Shown here one piece after another: positions 11,449 through 19,309 of a stretch of 64,000 nucleotides of DNA. Position 1 is the stretch's first letter. Every line of letters begins with the position of its first letter. The translations under genes were made by a program, and so were the position numbers. Below the pieces are notes generated by a model that was not told the DNA's origin, did not search any database, and worked only from the letters and a program-made list of their open reading frames with translations. The stretch is from the NCBI RefSeq assembly GCF_000155615.1, contig NZ_DS989915.1, positions 3,698,847 to 3,762,846 of the forward strand. The letters are read 5' to 3'. The DNA comes from Alcanivorax sp. DG881. Its GTDB lineage: Bacteria > Pseudomonadota > Gammaproteobacteria > Pseudomonadales > Alcanivoracaceae.

Positions 11449-11542
11449 GCGAGTGACGAGTACCGAGTTTCGAAAGGCGAAACCAGAACATGTTAGCAGC
11501 CCGGTTTTGTGCTTCGAAACTCGGTACTCGCCTCTCGCTACG
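11449..11542. repeat. heptad-period hairpin element D (CGAGTAC flavour)
   Basis: The left arm has 7-mers GCGAGTG, ACGAGTA, CCGAGTT, TCGAAAG and GCGAAAC. An 18-nt stretch of it (11457-11474) is perfectly inverted at 11513-11530. The element ends 5 nt from the stop codon of the SDR gene and lies between two genes of one operon. Confidence 0.8.
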
Positions 11543-11547
11543 GTTCT

Positions 11548-12468
11548 TTAACCCAGCTTGATGCCCTTGGCTTTGGCGGCCATGGTCAGAATCTTGGTTA
11601 CGTGGTCGCCGCCGGCCATCATTTCGCTGGCGTTGTCCATGTTGCCGATTTGTTCAAAGTGGGCGGCTACGCCATCCACATTACGCTCTTCGTCACTCAG
11701 GTAAACGCCTTCGCTTTCCATCAGACGTACCATGGCGTAGCAACCGGCACCGGCCAGCAAAATGCGGTGGGTGGGCGCTTCCGTACTTGCCAGGAAGAGC
11801 ACGGCCGGGGTGATTTCCTTTGGCTCCAGCATGGCGAGCACTTCCGGGGGCATCAGGTCTTCGGTCATGCGAGTGGCGGCGGTAGGGGCGATGCAGTTCA
11901 CCTTGATGTTGTACTTTTCACCTTCCAGGCACAGGGTGTTCATCAGCCCGGCGACAGCGGTCTTGGCGGCGCCGTAATTTGCCTGGCCGAAGTTGCCGTA
12001 CAGGCCCGAGGTGGAGGTGGTCATCACGATGCGGCCATAACCTTGCTCACGCATGATTGGCCAAACGGTCTTGCTGCAGATTTGTGAGCCGGTGAGGTGG
12101 ACGGCCACCACCTTGTCCCAGTCGTCCTGGGTCATCTTGACGAAGCTCTTGTCGCGCAGAATGCCGGCGTTGTTGATCAGCACATCGATACGGCCCCAGG
12201 TATCCATGACCTCTTTGACCATGGCTTCAACCTGGGTCACGTTGGACACATCCGCGCCATTGGCAATGGCGTCGCCACCGGCGGCCTTGATTTCAGCAAC
12301 CACCTGTTCGGCGGCTTCACTGGAGCCACCGCTACCATCGCGGGCACCCCCGAAATCATTGACGACCACCTTGGCGCCGAGTTTAGCCAGTTCCAGGGCG
12401 TGGGATTTGCCCAGGCCGTTGCCCGCGCCGGTGACAATGGCCACCTGATCATCAAAACGAATTGTCAT
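11548..12468 (-). CDS. short-chain dehydrogenase, MFE2-like (3-hydroxyacyl-CoA dehydrogenase type)
   Basis: A 306-residue SDR with the Rossmann motif TGAGNGLGKSHA, NNAG at about residues 96-99 and the catalytic YGAAK, with the serine in TTSTSG just before. The opening VNDFGGARDGSG and the extra C-terminal segment match the hydroxyacyl-CoA dehydrogenase part of peroxisomal multifunctional enzyme type 2. That enzyme oxidises (3R)-hydroxyacyl-CoA, as produced by a MaoC-type hydratase. The next gene upstream in the operon is such a MaoC protein, which supports this reading. The substrate chain is unknown. The gene is flanked on both sides by heptad hairpin elements. Confidence 0.88.
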   Translation of the reverse strand: MTIRFDDQVAIVTGAGNGLGKSHALELAKLGAKVVVNDFGGARDGSGGSSEAAEQVVAEIKAAGGDAIANGADVSNVTQVEAMVKEVMDTWGRIDVLINNAGILRDKSFVKMTQDDWDKVVAVHLTGSQICSKTVWPIMREQGYGRIVMTTSTSGLYGNFGQANYGAAKTAVAGLMNTLCLEGEKYNIKVNCIAPTAATRMTEDLMPPEVLAMLEPKEITPAVLFLASTEAPTHRILLAGAGCYAMVRLMESEGVYLSDEERNVDGVAAHFEQIGNMDNASEMMAGGDHVTKILTMAAKAKGIKLG

Positions 12469-12490
12469 GCTTCTTTACTCCTGAAGATAA

Positions 12491-12581
12491 GTTGCGAGTA
12501 CCGAGTTACGAGAAGCGAAAGAAAGACCGACCCCGGGCTTTGGTTTTCGCTACTCGTTACTCGCAGCTCGTCGTTCGCGAC
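12491..12581. repeat. heptad-period hairpin element E (CGAGTAC flavour)
   Basis: The left arm reads GTTGCGA, GTACCGA, GTTACGA, GAAGCGA. The right arm, reverse-complemented, reads GTCGCGA, ACGACGA, GCTGCGA, GTAACGA, GTAGCGA. It ends 2 nt from the MaoC stop codon, between MaoC and the SDR gene. Confidence 0.78.
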
Positions 12582-12583
12582 TG

Positions 12584-13051
12584 TTATTTGACGATTGCCA
12601 GGCTCAACCATTCTGCAATCAAGGCGGGCTTTTCCTGCCCTTCGATCTCGACCTGCACACCGTGGCGAAGTTGCCATTCATTGTCGGAGCGCTGTTTGAC
12701 TTCCAGCAGGGTGAACGAGCCTCGGATTTTGCTGCCTTCGCGGACCGGGTTCATGAAGCGAACCTTGTCGAAGCCGTAGTTGATGCCCATGACCTGCCCC
12801 TTGATGGTGGGCAATACATCGATGGCCATGGCAGACAGCAGTGACAGGGACAAAAAGCCGTGGGCGATGGTGGCGCCGAAGGGGCTTTCCTTGGCGGCTC
12901 GTTCCGGGTCGGTGTGGATCCACTGGGGATCTTCAGTCAACTCGGCAAAGCCGTCGATGCGCTGTTGGTCGACGGTGCGCCACTGAGATTCGCCAACGTT
13001 CTTGCCAACGTTTGCCTGCAGCTCTTCGATGCTGGTTTGCTGTTTGCTCAT
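12584..13051 (-). CDS. MaoC family dehydratase (R-specific enoyl-CoA hydratase-like)
   Basis: A 155-residue single hot-dog protein with the hydratase-2 motif DPQWIHTDPERA...FGATIAHGFLSLSL, which holds the catalytic aspartate and histidine. Proteins of this type hydrate trans-2-enoyl-CoA to (3R)-hydroxyacyl-CoA, matching the MFE2-like dehydrogenase encoded next. It is the first gene of the minus-strand MaoC-SDR-thiolase group and is divergent from a TetR gene 313 nt away. ATG 13051 follows a GGGAGAG site. Confidence 0.9.
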   Translation of the reverse strand: MSKQQTSIEELQANVGKNVGESQWRTVDQQRIDGFAELTEDPQWIHTDPERAAKESPFGATIAHGFLSLSLLSAMAIDVLPTIKGQVMGINYGFDKVRFMNPVREGSKIRGSFTLLEVKQRSDNEWQLRHGVQVEIEGQEKPALIAEWLSLAIVK

Positions 13052-13364
13052 GGTGCTCTCCCGTTGGTGGCCCGGATAATGGCTACCGAGACCTGCTTTT
13101 CAAAATGTTGTTTTAAAAAGAATCAGTATGCGAGCGGCGTAATCAGCCGTAAAGGGTGAAAAGCGCCATGGAGGGCGAGAAATCCGTCATGGCTTGCCTG
13201 TGTGGTCAATGGTGGCTCTATCAAGTTATGTCAGACTCCGGTCGCAAACCGTCCCAAGAGCGAGCAGTCACAAAGAAAGGCGGTTGCAGGGCTCCTTTAA
13301 ATCACCATGGCGGAAGGGTGAGAAGGGGGCAAAAGGCAAGGATGAAAGGACGGGAGACACGAGT
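13052..13364. promoter_or_regulatory. divergent promoter region of maoC operon and tetR
   Basis: It must carry the promoters of the minus-strand MaoC operon and the plus-strand TetR gene. An A/T-rich stretch lies near 13098-13122. I did not find a strong palindromic operator by eye, and no gene lies here. Confidence 0.4.
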
Positions 13365-13988
13365 ATGGCGAATCCGAATGAGGCATTGGTAAACGAACCG
13401 CGTGAAGCGATTCTCGACGCGGCCGCGCTGTGTTTCATGGAGCGGGGATTCAATGCGACCAGTATTGATGATATTGCCCGTCGCCTGTCTGCCACCAAGG
13501 GCATGGTGTATCACTATTTTAGCTCCAAGGCAGAGCTCTTTTTCGAGATTCACCACCGTGCCATGGATGCGCTGTTTGACGGTCTGACTCCGATTGCTGA
13601 ATCCGGGTTACCCGCCCCGGAACGTTTTACCGCCATGGCGGAAAGCTATGTACGCACCCTCATTCTGACTCAGCCTTATCAGCGCACGGTCTCGGAAGCG
13701 GTGCAGATGTTATTGCGTAGTAGCACCACAGCGGAGCAGCGTGCCCAGCTGGAACGCCTCCAGGCCCGGCGCAATCGCTGTGAAGAATTGTTTATGGCCG
13801 TTCTGGAAGAAGGCATTGGCAATGGCACCATGCAGGCCATTCGCCCCCGGGTGTCCATCAAGCCGGTGTTCGGAGCGATGAACTCGGTGATTCAGTGGTA
13901 CCACCCCCGCGAGGGCGATACGCCGGCGCAACTCACCGAGTTGATCAACGAAGTGGTGCAGGTGTCGCTGCGTGGGGTGATGAAGTGA
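13365..13988 (+). CDS. TetR family transcriptional regulator
   Basis: A 207-residue repressor. The N-terminal helix-turn-helix (ILDAAALCFMERGFNATSIDDIARRLSATKGMVYHYFSSK) is a textbook TetR DNA-binding domain. The C-terminal ligand domain resembles those of KstR2-type regulators that bind acyl-CoAs. The MaoC-SDR-thiolase operon is divergent, so it probably controls that operon and is relieved by an acyl-CoA; this is inferred. The start at 13365 has GGGAGACAC upstream; the long in-frame extension to 13194 lacks a ribosome site. Confidence 0.9.
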   Translation: MANPNEALVNEPREAILDAAALCFMERGFNATSIDDIARRLSATKGMVYHYFSSKAELFFEIHHRAMDALFDGLTPIAESGLPAPERFTAMAESYVRTLILTQPYQRTVSEAVQMLLRSSTTAEQRAQLERLQARRNRCEELFMAVLEEGIGNGTMQAIRPRVSIKPVFGAMNSVIQWYHPREGDTPAQLTELINEVVQVSLRGVMK

Positions 13989-13993
13989 CATCA

Positions 13994-14072
13994 AGCCAGA
14001 CGCCAGACGCTAGAAGCAGTTAGGTTTTTCGGCTGTTTGCTTCAGGCGCCGGGCGTTAGGCGCCTGGCGCCC
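13994..14072. repeat. heptad-period hairpin element F (CGCCAGA flavour)
   Basis: The left arm reads AGCCAGA, CGCCAGA, CGCTAGA. The right arm, reverse-complemented, reads CGCCAGG, CGCCTAA, CGCCCGG, CGCCTGA. It begins 5 nt after the TetR stop codon and lies between two convergent genes. Confidence 0.75.
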
Positions 14073-14137
14073 TCCGCCGTGAATGGATCAGGCAACACTC
14101 TCAAACCAATGCCATTCCCTCAATGGCGTCATGAACT

Positions 14138-14908
14138 TTATTTCTTCAGGAACCCGGCGAACATCGCCCGCGTGTCGTCACTGAACATGCGCTCGGCAAA
14201 CATCACACTTTCCTTTTCTATCTGTGTCTTGATGGCTGCGTCACTCAGGCGCGTCAGCTGTTTGGTCATGGCGATGGCGGCGGGAGTTTTCTCCGCCAGC
14301 CTCTCAGCCAACGCCAGCGCTTCTGATGCCAGCTCATCCACCCCCGTTCTATAGGCAATCAGCCCCATTCGTTCGGCTTCCTCTGCGTTAAACGTATCGC
14401 CGGCCAGCAACAAGCGGTTGGCGTTCTGGCGACCAATCAGGGCGGGAAGAATCAGGCTGGAGCCGGCTTCGGGCACCAGGCCCAGGTTGATAAAGGCGGT
14501 GTGGAAGCGGGCGTCATCGGCGGCAATGACCAGGTCGGCGTGTAGCAACATGGTGGTGCCGATGCCGGTAGCGTTGCCCTGTACCGCCATGATGACGGGT
14601 TTATCCAGAGCCATCAGGGCATGAATAAGCACCATCGCCGGGCTCAGTTTGCCGTCGTCGCGGCTGGCCGGGTCCGCCTGCAGGAAGTCCTGGATATCGT
14701 TGCCCGCGCAGTAGCTGCGCCCTTTGGCGGTAATAAGTAGTGCATTCAGGTCATCCCGTTCCGCCAGGTGTTGGACCGCTGCGGTGAGGTCCTGATACAT
14801 GGCGACGGTAAGCGCGTTGAGCTTGTCAGCGCGATCCAGGGTGACGTGCAGCACGGCGTTGTGCTCACGGGTTTGAATAAATCCGCTGGTGAGTGTCAGG
14901 TCCGTCAT
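14138..14908 (-). CDS. enoyl-CoA hydratase/isomerase family protein
   Basis: A 256-residue crotonase-fold protein with CAGNDIQDF and a GNATGIGTTMLLHADL oxyanion-hole region. The glutamate in GLVPEAGSS is present. The first catalytic glutamate of true hydratases (GGGxE) is replaced by TTM, leaving one acid, as in delta3-delta2-enoyl-CoA isomerases. I therefore favour isomerase activity on unsaturated acyl-CoAs. The start at 14908 has CCGGAG 8 nt upstream; the 25-residue extension crosses the operator and is unlikely. A perfect 17-bp palindrome overlaps its promoter. Confidence 0.85.
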   Translation of the reverse strand: MTDLTLTSGFIQTREHNAVLHVTLDRADKLNALTVAMYQDLTAAVQHLAERDDLNALLITAKGRSYCAGNDIQDFLQADPASRDDGKLSPAMVLIHALMALDKPVIMAVQGNATGIGTTMLLHADLVIAADDARFHTAFINLGLVPEAGSSLILPALIGRQNANRLLLAGDTFNAEEAERMGLIAYRTGVDELASEALALAERLAEKTPAAIAMTKQLTRLSDAAIKTQIEKESVMFAERMFSDDTRAMFAGFLKK

Positions 14909-14943
14909 GGCGTATCTCCGGAAAGGGAAAACCATGGACGATA

Positions 14944-14966
14944 TCGGAACAGTGTTCCGAATAATA
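14944..14966 (-). promoter_or_regulatory. perfect palindromic operator and -10 box upstream of the enoyl-CoA isomerase-like gene
   Basis: TCGGAACA-G-TGTTCCGA (14944-14960) is a perfect 8+1+8 palindrome. On the minus strand it directly follows a TATTAT -10 candidate (14961-14966), a typical repressor position near the transcription start. No clear -35 box is visible. Confidence 0.6.
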
Positions 14967-15079
14967 GTCATTGCGGAATGCATGGAATTTATTGAGCGGG
15001 ATGCAAAATATCAATTTCACTAACTAAAGACCCTGATCTAGTCTGGTCCAATCGCTTTTCAGATCACGAGGATTCGCGC

Positions 15080-15757
15080 ATGACCCAGTTCTATCTTGTC
15101 CGCCACGGGCAAGCGTCGTTCGGTACCGATAATTACGATCGCCTTTCCGAACTGGGTCACCAGCAGGCACGCTGGCTGGGCGAGTATTTTGCCGAACGCG
15201 ATATGGGCTTTGATGCCCTGGTGTGCGGTGACCTGGTGCGTCACCGGGAAACCGGGGCCGGCATTTGCGAAGGCCTGGGCGTGGCCTTGCCCGAAGACAT
15301 TCAGCCGGGGCTTAACGAATTCGATTTCCAGTCGCTGGTGGATGCCTATCTGACGCAGCATCCGGATCAGGTACCCGGTGAAGGGGCTCCGGTGGCGGCG
15401 TTCTACAAGGCGTTGAAAACCGCCATGAAACACTGGCGCATGGATACACTCACTGGCGATCTACCGGAAACCTGGCAGGGCTTTTCCGACCGGGTTGCCG
15501 GTGCCCGCGATCACATCCAGCAACAGTACAGCGGCAAGGACCGGGTGCTGATTGTCAGCTCTGGCGGTGCCATGGCCATGTTTATCAAGCATGTTCTGGG
15601 GGCGTCGGATGATGCGGTGGTAGAGCTGAATCTGCAGATTCGCAACAGCAGTGTGAGCCACGGCTTTTTCAATCAAAAGGTGGTGCGCATGGCCAGTTTC
15701 AATAACGTGCCGCACCTGGATCGCCCGGACCGCTTCGAGGCGATTACTTATTATTAA
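15080..15757 (+). CDS. histidine phosphatase superfamily protein
   Basis: A 225-residue protein of the phosphoglycerate mutase/acid phosphatase fold. It has the N-terminal LVRHGQA motif with the phosphorylatable histidine and GDLVRHRETG further on. In the usual place of the second catalytic histidine (HGG) the sequence reads VSSGGAM, so that histidine is missing. Its activity may be altered, or it may have a binding role. It is followed on the same strand by an acyl-CoA dehydrogenase and an APH-type kinase, which suggests a link to phosphorylated acyl-CoA intermediates. ATG 15080 has CACGAGGA upstream. Confidence 0.85.
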   Translation: MTQFYLVRHGQASFGTDNYDRLSELGHQQARWLGEYFAERDMGFDALVCGDLVRHRETGAGICEGLGVALPEDIQPGLNEFDFQSLVDAYLTQHPDQVPGEGAPVAAFYKALKTAMKHWRMDTLTGDLPETWQGFSDRVAGARDHIQQQYSGKDRVLIVSSGGAMAMFIKHVLGASDDAVVELNLQIRNSSVSHGFFNQKVVRMASFNNVPHLDRPDRFEAITYY

Positions 15758-15793
15758 AGAAAGACATTCAGCACCCTTGATGGCGCCTTTGCC

Positions 15794-15821
15794 TGTAGCG
15801 TGAGGCGTGCTGCGTGCCGCA
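15794..15821. repeat. heptad-period element G (CACGCTG flavour)
   Basis: Four successive 7-mers: TGTAGCG, TGAGGCG, TGCTGCG, TGCCGCA, between the phosphatase-like and acyl-CoA dehydrogenase genes. No inverted partner arm is visible. Confidence 0.5.
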
Positions 15822-15841
15822 TTTTTCAATGGGAGAGCTTC

Positions 15842-17050
15842 ATGGATTTTCAGTACACAGAAAAAATGCAGACATTGATCGCCCAGGTGCGCGATTTCAT
15901 CAACACCGAAATTCGCCCGGTGGAAGGGTTGTACCACGAGCAGCTGGAAAAGAGCCCGTGGGAAACCCCGCCGATCATGGATGAGCTGAAGGAAAAAGCC
16001 AAAGCCAAAGGTCTGTGGAACCTGTTCTTGCCCAAGGAATACGGGGAATACAGTGCCGGCTTGAGCAACCTGGAATATGCGCCCCTGGCCGAGGAAATGG
16101 GTCGCTGCCGCATCGCTTCCGAGGCGTTCAACTGTGCCGCACCGGATACCGGGAATATGGAAGTGCTGGCCAAATACGGCAACGAAGCCCAGAAGAAAGA
16201 GTGGCTGCAGCCGCTGCTGGAAGGCCGTATTCGCAGTGCCTTTGCCATGACCGAGCCGGAAGTGGCGTCTTCCGATGCCACCAACATTGAGACGCGTATC
16301 ACCGAAGACGGTGATGACTACGTCATCAATGGCCGCAAGTTCTACATCAGCGGGGCCATGCGCAAGACCTGTGAAATCATGATCGTCATGGGCAAGAGCA
16401 GCCCGGACAACCCCAACCGCCACCAGCAACAATCCCAGATTCTGGTGCCCACCAATACGCCGGGGGTGAACATCGTCCGCCCGATGCAGGTGTTTGGTTA
16501 CAACGATGCTCCGGAAGGCCATGCGGAAGTGATTTTCGACAACGTGCGTGTTCCCAAGGCCAACATGATTCTGGGTGAAGGCCGGGGTTTCGAAATCGCT
16601 CAAGGTCGTCTTGGCCCGGGCCGGATTCACCACTGCATGCGCCTGATTGGTGCTGCCCAGGAAGCGTTCGAGCTGATGTGCAAGCGGGTCAACCAGCGTG
16701 AAGTGTTCGGTGCGCCCATGAGCAAGCAGGGTTCCGTGCGCGAAGATATCGCCAAATCCTACTGTGAAATCGAGCAGGCCCGGCTGCTGACGCTGAAAGC
16801 GGCAGACGCCATGGATCGCGCGGGTAACAAAGACGCCAAGGATTTGATTGCTATGATCAAGGTGATTGCGCCCAATATGGCGTTAAATGTCATCGATCGG
16901 GCGATTCAGATCCACGGTGCCGTGGGCCTGAGCCAGGATACGCCGCTGGTTCACTTCTTCAGCTATGCGCGCACCCTGCGTCTGGCCGATGGCCCGGATC
17001 AGGTGCACATGATGCAGCTGGGCCGGAACATGGCCAAACAATTCGCCTGA
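15842..17050 (+). CDS. acyl-CoA dehydrogenase, ACAD10/11-like
   Basis: A 402-residue FAD-dependent acyl-CoA dehydrogenase. It shows the FAD/substrate motif [15 protein letters not shown], the middle beta domain, and a C-terminal helical part with [15 protein letters not shown]. These features, together with the adjacent APH kinase, resemble ACAD10/11 and bacterial LvaC. In those systems the enzyme acts after a kinase phosphorylates a 4-hydroxyacyl-CoA. ATG 15842 has GGGAGAG 6 nt upstream; the extension to 15800 runs into a heptad element. Confidence 0.92.
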   Translation: MDFQYTEKMQTLIAQVRDFINTEIRPVEGLYHEQLEKSPWETPPIMDELKEKAKAKGLWNLFLPKEYGEYSAGLSNLEYAPLAEEMGRCRIASEAFNCAAPDTGNMEVLAKYGNEAQKKEWLQPLLEGRIRSAFAMTEPEVASSDATNIETRITEDGDDYVINGRKFYISGAMRKTCEIMIVMGKSSPDNPNRHQQQSQILVPTNTPGVNIVRPMQVFGYNDAPEGHAEVIFDNVRVPKANMILGEGRGFEIAQGRLGPGRIHHCMRLIGAAQEAFELMCKRVNQREVFGAPMSKQGSVREDIAKSYCEIEQARLLTLKAADAMDRAGNKDAKDLIAMIKVIAPNMALNVIDRAIQIHGAVGLSQDTPLVHFFSYARTLRLADGPDQVHMMQLGRNMAKQFA

Positions 17051-17132
17051 TTTCAGGTGCTGGCCCGGAGCGTTAACAGCGCTCCGGGCTTTGCTATTAG
17101 CGCAGCAGAACAGAGAAGAACAGGAGAGCTCC

Positions 17133-18179
17133 ATGTCCCAGGTGGATACACTGGATACACAGAAACTGGCTGAATACCTAGAGCAGCATATCGACGGCTT
17201 CAAAGGCCCCATCGAAGCGGACAAGTTCGAGGGTGGTCAGTCCAACCCCACCTTCAAGATCACTGCCGCCTCCGGCGCCTATGTGCTGCGTCGTCAGCCG
17301 CCGGGCAAACTGCTCAAGTCCGCCCATGCGGTGGATCGCGAATTTCGTGTTATGGCCGCATTGAAGGACACCGATGTACCGGTGCCCAATGTGCTGCACC
17401 TGTGCGAAGACCGTGATGTTATCGGCTCCATGTTTTATGTGATGGAGTTCTGCGAAGGGCGCATCCTGTGGAGTGCCGGGCTGCCTGAAATGGGTGAGGG
17501 CGAAGCGGCGAATGCGGTGCGTGGTGAAATGTACTCGGAGATGAACCGGGTGCTGGCGGCCATGCACAGTGTGGATCTGGAGGCCGTTGGCCTGACGGAT
17601 TACGGTAAGCCGGGCAATTATTTTGAGCGCCAGCTCGGCCGCTGGACCCAGCAGTACGAAGCCTCCAAGTTGCAGGAAATTCCAGCCATGGATTCGCTGA
17701 TTGAATGGCTGCAGGCCAATCAGCCGGAAGACGATGGCCAGGTATCGCTGGTGCACGGTGATTACCGCCTGGACAACATGATGTGGCATCCGGAAAAACC
17801 GCAAGTCATTGCGGTGCTGGACTGGGAGTTGTCCACCCTGGGCCACCCGCTGGCGGACCTGGCGTATCAGTGCATGGGCATGCGAATGCCACAGCGTGGC
17901 GCCAAGATGGCCGGCCTGCAGGGCAAGGATCGCACCGCGCTGGGTATCCCCACCGAGAAAGAATACGTGGCCATGTATTGCGAGCGCCGGGGTATTTCCC
18001 AGATCGATAATTGGGAATTCTATCTGGCGTTCAGCTTCTTCCGTCTTGCTGCCATCTGCCAGGGGGTAGCGAAACGGGCTGAAGACGGCAATGCCTCCAA
18101 CAAGCAGGCTGCCGAAGTGGGTGCCCTGGTCGAGCCGCTGGCCACCATGGCCATGCAGATCATCAACGAAGGGGCGTAA
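17133..18179 (+). CDS. APH-type phosphotransferase (ACAD10/11- or LvaA-like kinase)
   Basis: A 348-residue aminoglycoside-phosphotransferase-fold kinase. The catalytic loop is VHGDYRLDN (Asp at about 210, Asn about 215) and the metal-binding segment is LDWELSTLGHP (Asp about 230). Antibiotic resistance is unlikely: the gene lies 82 nt after an acyl-CoA dehydrogenase and before two SDR genes. That matches the N-terminal kinase domain of ACAD10/11 and LvaA, which phosphorylate the hydroxyl of 4-hydroxyacyl-CoAs. The start at 17133 has CAGGAGAG upstream. Confidence 0.88.
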   Translation: MSQVDTLDTQKLAEYLEQHIDGFKGPIEADKFEGGQSNPTFKITAASGAYVLRRQPPGKLLKSAHAVDREFRVMAALKDTDVPVPNVLHLCEDRDVIGSMFYVMEFCEGRILWSAGLPEMGEGEAANAVRGEMYSEMNRVLAAMHSVDLEAVGLTDYGKPGNYFERQLGRWTQQYEASKLQEIPAMDSLIEWLQANQPEDDGQVSLVHGDYRLDNMMWHPEKPQVIAVLDWELSTLGHPLADLAYQCMGMRMPQRGAKMAGLQGKDRTALGIPTEKEYVAMYCERRGISQIDNWEFYLAFSFFRLAAICQGVAKRAEDGNASNKQAAEVGALVEPLATMAMQIINEGA

Positions 18180-18183
18180 AGCC

Positions 18184-18286
18184 GCTTCACGCCGCACGCT
18201 GCACGCAACACGTGCGGCGCGGTGATTTCTTTTTCGAATGGCTACAGGCTGGTTCGCGTTGTTGCGTGCAGCGTGTAGCGTGAAGC
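18184..18286. repeat. heptad-period hairpin element H (CACGCTG flavour)
   Basis: The left arm reads GCTTCAC, GCCGCAC, GCTGCAC, GCAACAC. The right arm, reverse-complemented, reads GCTTCAC, GCTACAC, GCTGCAC, GCAACAA. It begins 4 nt after the kinase stop and ends just before the ribosome site of the next gene, inside an apparent operon. Confidence 0.82.
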
Positions 18287-18306
18287 TTTTTTCGGGAGAA
18301 AAACCA

Positions 18307-19071
18307 ATGAGTACCAAGCTTTTTAACCTTGAGGGCAAGATTGCCCTGGTCACCGGTGCAAGCCGGGGTATTGGCGAAGAAATTGCCCGTCTGCTGGCAG
18401 AGCAGGGCGCTCATGTGATTGTGTCCAGCCGCAAGATTGATGGCTGTCAGGCGGTTGCTGATGCCATCAAGGCTGACGGTGGCAGCGCGGAAGCCTTTGC
18501 TTGCCATGTGGGTGAACTGGCACAGATTGAAGCAGTGTTTTCCCATATCCGTGACGTGCACGGCAAGCTGGACATCCTTGTGAATAACGCTGCCGCCAAT
18601 CCGTTCTTTGGCCATATCCTGGATACCCCGGTAGATGCCTTCGACAAGACTGTCGACGTGAATCTGCGCGGCTATTTCTACATGTCGGTGGAAGGGGCCA
18701 GGTTGATGCGTGAACACGGCGGTGGTGCCATCGTGAATACCGCTTCAGTGAACGGTTTGACTCCCGGTGAAGGTCAGGGGGTCTATTCCATTTCCAAGGC
18801 GGCTGTTATCAGCATGACCAAGTCTTTCGCCAAGGAATGCGCACAGTTCAACGTGCGTGTGAATGCCTTGCTGCCGGGCCTGACCAAAACCAAGTTTGCC
18901 GGTGCCCTGTTCACCAACGAAGACATCTACAAACAAGCCCTCAGCCAGATTCCCATGCGCCGCCATGCGGAGCCAAAGGAAATGGCCGGCACAGTCCTTT
19001 ACCTGGTTTCCGATGCATCCAGCTTCGTGACCGGTGAGTGTGTTGTGGTTGATGGTGGCTTTACCATTTAA
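18307..19071 (+). CDS. short-chain dehydrogenase/reductase
   Basis: A 254-residue classical SDR: TGASRGIGEE for NAD(P) binding, NNAAANP in place of NNAG, the serine in NTASVNG and the catalytic YSISKAA. The C-terminus VTGECVVVDGGFTI is typical. It follows the APH kinase after a heptad hairpin element and probably belongs to the same pathway, oxidising or reducing a hydroxyacyl intermediate. The cofactor cannot be decided with confidence. ATG 18307 has CGGGAG upstream. Confidence 0.9.
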   Translation: MSTKLFNLEGKIALVTGASRGIGEEIARLLAEQGAHVIVSSRKIDGCQAVADAIKADGGSAEAFACHVGELAQIEAVFSHIRDVHGKLDILVNNAAANPFFGHILDTPVDAFDKTVDVNLRGYFYMSVEGARLMREHGGGAIVNTASVNGLTPGEGQGVYSISKAAVISMTKSFAKECAQFNVRVNALLPGLTKTKFAGALFTNEDIYKQALSQIPMRRHAEPKEMAGTVLYLVSDASSFVTGECVVVDGGFTI

Positions 19072-19090
19072 CACTAACGTTGCTATCAAA

Positions 19091-19237
19091 CCGCTGTAGG
19101 AGTTCCCTTCCAGGGGACGAACCGCGCGCAGCGCGAAGGGCGTTCTCGGTATGGCAGGGCGGGATGGATTTTTAGCGTACTGCTGCTTAGCGTTTTGCCA
19201 CCTTCGTTCGCGCCCTTAACGGCGCTCCTACAGCGGC
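19091..19237. repeat. palindromic intergenic repeat (CCGCTGTAGGAG...CTCCTACAGCGG)
   Basis: The ends CCGCTGTAGGAG and GCTCCTACAGCGG are inverted around about 120 nt, which also contains imperfect inverted stretches (CGCGCAGCGCGAAGGGCG / CCTTCGTTCGCGCCC). This is REP-like material without a 7-nt period. The last bases resemble the first bases of the window. Confidence 0.7.
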
Positions 19238-19309
19238 TTTGTAGCAAGTGATGGATGTTGAAAGCGGAGAGTGAGTTTGCCTCGCCGCGGTTCGACGAAG
19301 GAGAACACA

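Noticed and set aside
15461-16633. 390-codon minus-strand frame
   Set aside because: Antisense to the phosphatase-like and acyl-CoA dehydrogenase genes, both with clear motifs.
17133-18179. Aminoglycoside resistance gene
   Set aside because: Fold and catalytic motifs fit, but the context and ACAD10/11-like sequence point to acyl-CoA metabolism.
17178-18353. 391-codon minus-strand frame
   Set aside because: Antisense to the APH-type kinase; composition typical of a shadow frame.
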